Origin: Deferribacteraceae bacterium | GTDB lineage: Bacteria > Chrysiogenota > Deferribacteres > Deferribacterales > JAISNW01 | NCBI GenBank assembly: GCA_031276055.1 | Contig: JAISNW010000261.1 | Span: forward strand, 1-6,526 | Reading direction: 5' to 3' | DNA: 6,526 nt | Shown here: positions 5,513 through 6,526 of the stretch, piece by piece | Numbering within the stretch: the stretch's first letter is position 1 | How the letters are laid out: each line of letters starts with the position of its first letter | The notes under the pieces: generated by a model | What the model saw: the letters and a program-made list of their open reading frames with translations, nothing else | Database searches by the model: none | Told to the model about the DNA's origin: nothing | Translations under genes and position numbers: made by a program

Positions 5513-6056
5513 ATTTTTTACCTGACTTGCCTGCTTTTAACAGCACATGCTCGCCATGGAAACGAATTCCCTTGCCAAGATAATGTTCCGGCTTGCGTAG
5601 AGAACGAACTTCAGCCGCAACACGTCCTACAAGCGCTTTGTCAATCCCCTTAATCAATATCTTATGCTGCCCTTCAATGCTGAACTCTATACCTGCAGGC
5701 GGTTCAACTATAGTAGGGTGGGATTTGCCTAGGCTTAAATCCAGCGCCTTGCCTTTCATTGCCGCTCTGTATCCGCCCTTTGGATCAACAATATCAAGAG
5801 TTCTCACAAAGCCTGCGGTAACTCCCGTGATCATATTTGCAATCAACGTCCTTGTGAGCCCATGCAAACTAGAGGCTTGACTGCTCTCTTCTTTTGTTTC
5901 TACAAAGATAGTATTATTCTCAACTTTTATCCCTATGAGAGCAGGCAGTTTGTGTGAAAGCCTCCCCTTGCTCCCTTCTACATTAAGAGCGCTACCGTCA
6001 AGGTTGATCTTTACCCCCGCAGGAATCTCTATCGGTTTTTTCCCTATTCGTGACAT
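5511..6056 (-). CDS. rplF: 50S ribosomal protein L6
   Basis: A 181-residue L6, a little above the usual 176-180. L6 has two related alpha/beta domains and sits near the sarcin-ricin loop and the factor-binding site of the 50S subunit. It begins with the standard MSRIGKKPIEIPAGV; the interdomain segment HGLTRTLIANMITGVTAGF (65-83) is clear, and KGIDKALVGRVAAEVR (136-151) and KGIRFHGE (162-169) mark the C-terminal domain. Where most bacteria have LxIVGVGYRA, this protein reads LDIVDPKGGYRA (88-98), about two residues longer. ATG at 6054-6056 follows AAGGGG, which contains the end of the rpsH stop. The stop is TAG, part of the rplR SD. Confidence 0.97.
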   Translation of the reverse strand: MSRIGKKPIEIPAGVKINLDGSALNVEGSKGRLSHKLPALIGIKVENNTIFVETKEESSQASSLHGLTRTLIANMITGVTAGFVRTLDIVDPKGGYRAAMKGKALDLSLGKSHPTIVEPPAGIEFSIEGQHKILIKGIDKALVGRVAAEVRSLRKPEHYLGKGIRFHGEHVLLKAGKSGKK

Positions 6057-6062
6057 CTTTAA

Positions 6063-6068
6063 CCCCTT
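6063..6068 (-). promoter_or_regulatory. Shine-Dalgarno of rplF overlapping the rpsH stop codon
   Basis: AAGGGG includes the last two bases of the rpsH TAA (6067-6069) and lies 6 nt before the rplF ATG, again fusing a stop with the next ribosome-binding site. Confidence 0.75.
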
Positions 6069-6465
6069 ACCATATCTGGCAGATATACTCGCCGCCGACC
6101 TTTTCCGCCAAACACTGCTTTACGGTCTTAATCCCTCTGGACGTGGAAACAACGCCGTTGCCGAGCCCGCCTAAAACCAGCGTAAGGTTAGAGTTATTCA
6201 CATAAACCCGCCTTCCAGGCGTTGAGATGCGTTTCAGCCCTCTTATTACAGAGCTGCCGTGTTCGGTGTATTTCAGCTTAGCTATTATCTTTTTATGCCC
6301 ATCTACTTCTAAAACCTGAAAGCTGGTAAGATACCCTTCGTCTACAAAGATAGTCATTATCTTCTCTTTCATATTTGAATGCGGCATACTCACCTCAGTG
6401 TGCCGCGCTAACAGGGCGTTGCGTATACGCGCCAGCATATCTGCAATAGGATCAGTTAATCTCAT
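6067..6465 (-). CDS. rpsH: 30S ribosomal protein S8
   Basis: A 132-residue S8, exactly the usual size. S8 is a primary 16S rRNA binder in the central domain of the 30S subunit; in E. coli it also represses the spc operon by binding the rplE leader region, which is outside this window. The N-terminus MRLTDPIADMLARIRNA is diagnostic. Later GLKRISTPGRRVYV (76-89) and the RNA-binding GGLGNGVVSTSRGIKT (99-114) are followed by the terminal VGGEYICQIW, where most family members have VGGE(V/L)LCxVW. Start is ATG at 6463-6465 behind AGGAGGGGGAG, an unusually long purine SD that overlaps the rpsN stop. The stop is TAA. Confidence 0.98.
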   Translation of the reverse strand: MRLTDPIADMLARIRNALLARHTEVSMPHSNMKEKIMTIFVDEGYLTSFQVLEVDGHKKIIAKLKYTEHGSSVIRGLKRISTPGRRVYVNNSNLTLVLGGLGNGVVSTSRGIKTVKQCLAEKVGGEYICQIW

Positions 6466-6470
6466 CTCCC

Positions 6471-6476
6471 CCTCCT
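6471..6476 (-). promoter_or_regulatory. Shine-Dalgarno of rpsH overlapping the rpsN stop codon
   Basis: AGGAGG starts with the A of the rpsN TAG (6475-6477) and lies 5 nt before ATG. The whole 9-nt gap is purine. Confidence 0.8.
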
Positions 6477-6526
6477 ACCAGCTTGACTTGCGAACGCCGG
6501 GGATCTCTCCGGCTAAAGCCAACTTC
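6475..6526 (-). CDS. rpsN: 30S ribosomal protein S14, C-terminal fragment (cut by window edge)
   Basis: The last 16 codons and stop are present, reading KLALAGEIPGVRKSSW, which matches the conserved S14 ending (GEIPGxxKASW). The stop is TAG at 6475-6477. S14 sits in the head of the 30S subunit. The LALAGEIPGV form resembles the short zinc-type S14 (RELAxxGxIPGV) more than the long E. coli type, but the zinc cysteines would lie upstream of the visible part, so the type is inferred. Its position directly before rpsH is the normal spc-operon place. Confidence 0.9.
   Translation of the reverse strand, partial: KLALAGEIPGVRKSSW

Noticed and set aside
1..6526. Search for CRISPR arrays, mobile elements, tRNA/rRNA genes, defence or toxin systems
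   Set aside because: The window is almost fully occupied by conserved housekeeping genes in a standard order. No repeat arrays, inverted-repeat ends, integrase-like frames or unexplained coding stretches were found.

Overview
The window is a ribosomal-protein cluster of the spc/alpha-operon type. Every supported gene lies on the minus strand, so transcription runs from high to low coordinates. In transcription order the genes are rpsN (3' end only), rpsH, rplF, rplR, rpsE, rplO, secY, adk, map, infA, rpmJ, rpsM, rpsK and rpsD (first codons only). It is clearly bacterial. SD (Shine-Dalgarno) sequences are strong, the standard bacterial code fits (TAA, TAG and TGA are all used as stops), and secY-adk-map-infA-rpmJ-rpsM-rpsK-rpsD is a widespread bacterial order. 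The adk-map insertion between secY and infA, the C-C-C-D zinc-type adenylate kinase and the rpsN tail are common in Gram-positive and many deeper-branching phyla, and unlike E. coli. I cannot name the phylum. Absence of rpmD, a long lysine-rich L15 tail, a short L6 insertion and frequent ATA isoleucine codons suggest a less-sampled lineage, but that is inference.

Region by region: 6526-4063 is the spc block of ribosomal proteins (S14, S8, L6, L18, S5, L15), with gaps of 7-18 nt. In several junctions the stop codon is part of the next gene's SD. 4060-1363 is secY-adk-map with 2-nt gaps, where SDs are weak and translational coupling is likely. 1362-1208 is the only sizeable noncoding stretch (155 nt). 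It holds candidate promoters and weak hairpins and marks the likely boundary between the spc-like and alpha-like blocks. 1207-1 is infA-rpmJ-rpsM-rpsK-rpsD, with strong AAGGAGGC-type SDs before rpsM and rpsD.

Functionally the cluster makes small- and large-subunit proteins together with the SecY translocon pore, adenylate kinase for nucleotide balance, methionine aminopeptidase for N-terminal processing of new proteins, and initiation factor IF-1. It is a growth-linked housekeeping unit. I found no mobile element, CRISPR array, tRNA/rRNA gene, defence system or other evidently new system. The findings are mostly small departures from the textbook version: missing rpmD, the L15 tail, stop/SD fusion, a TAG-rich stop set, and the infA leader.
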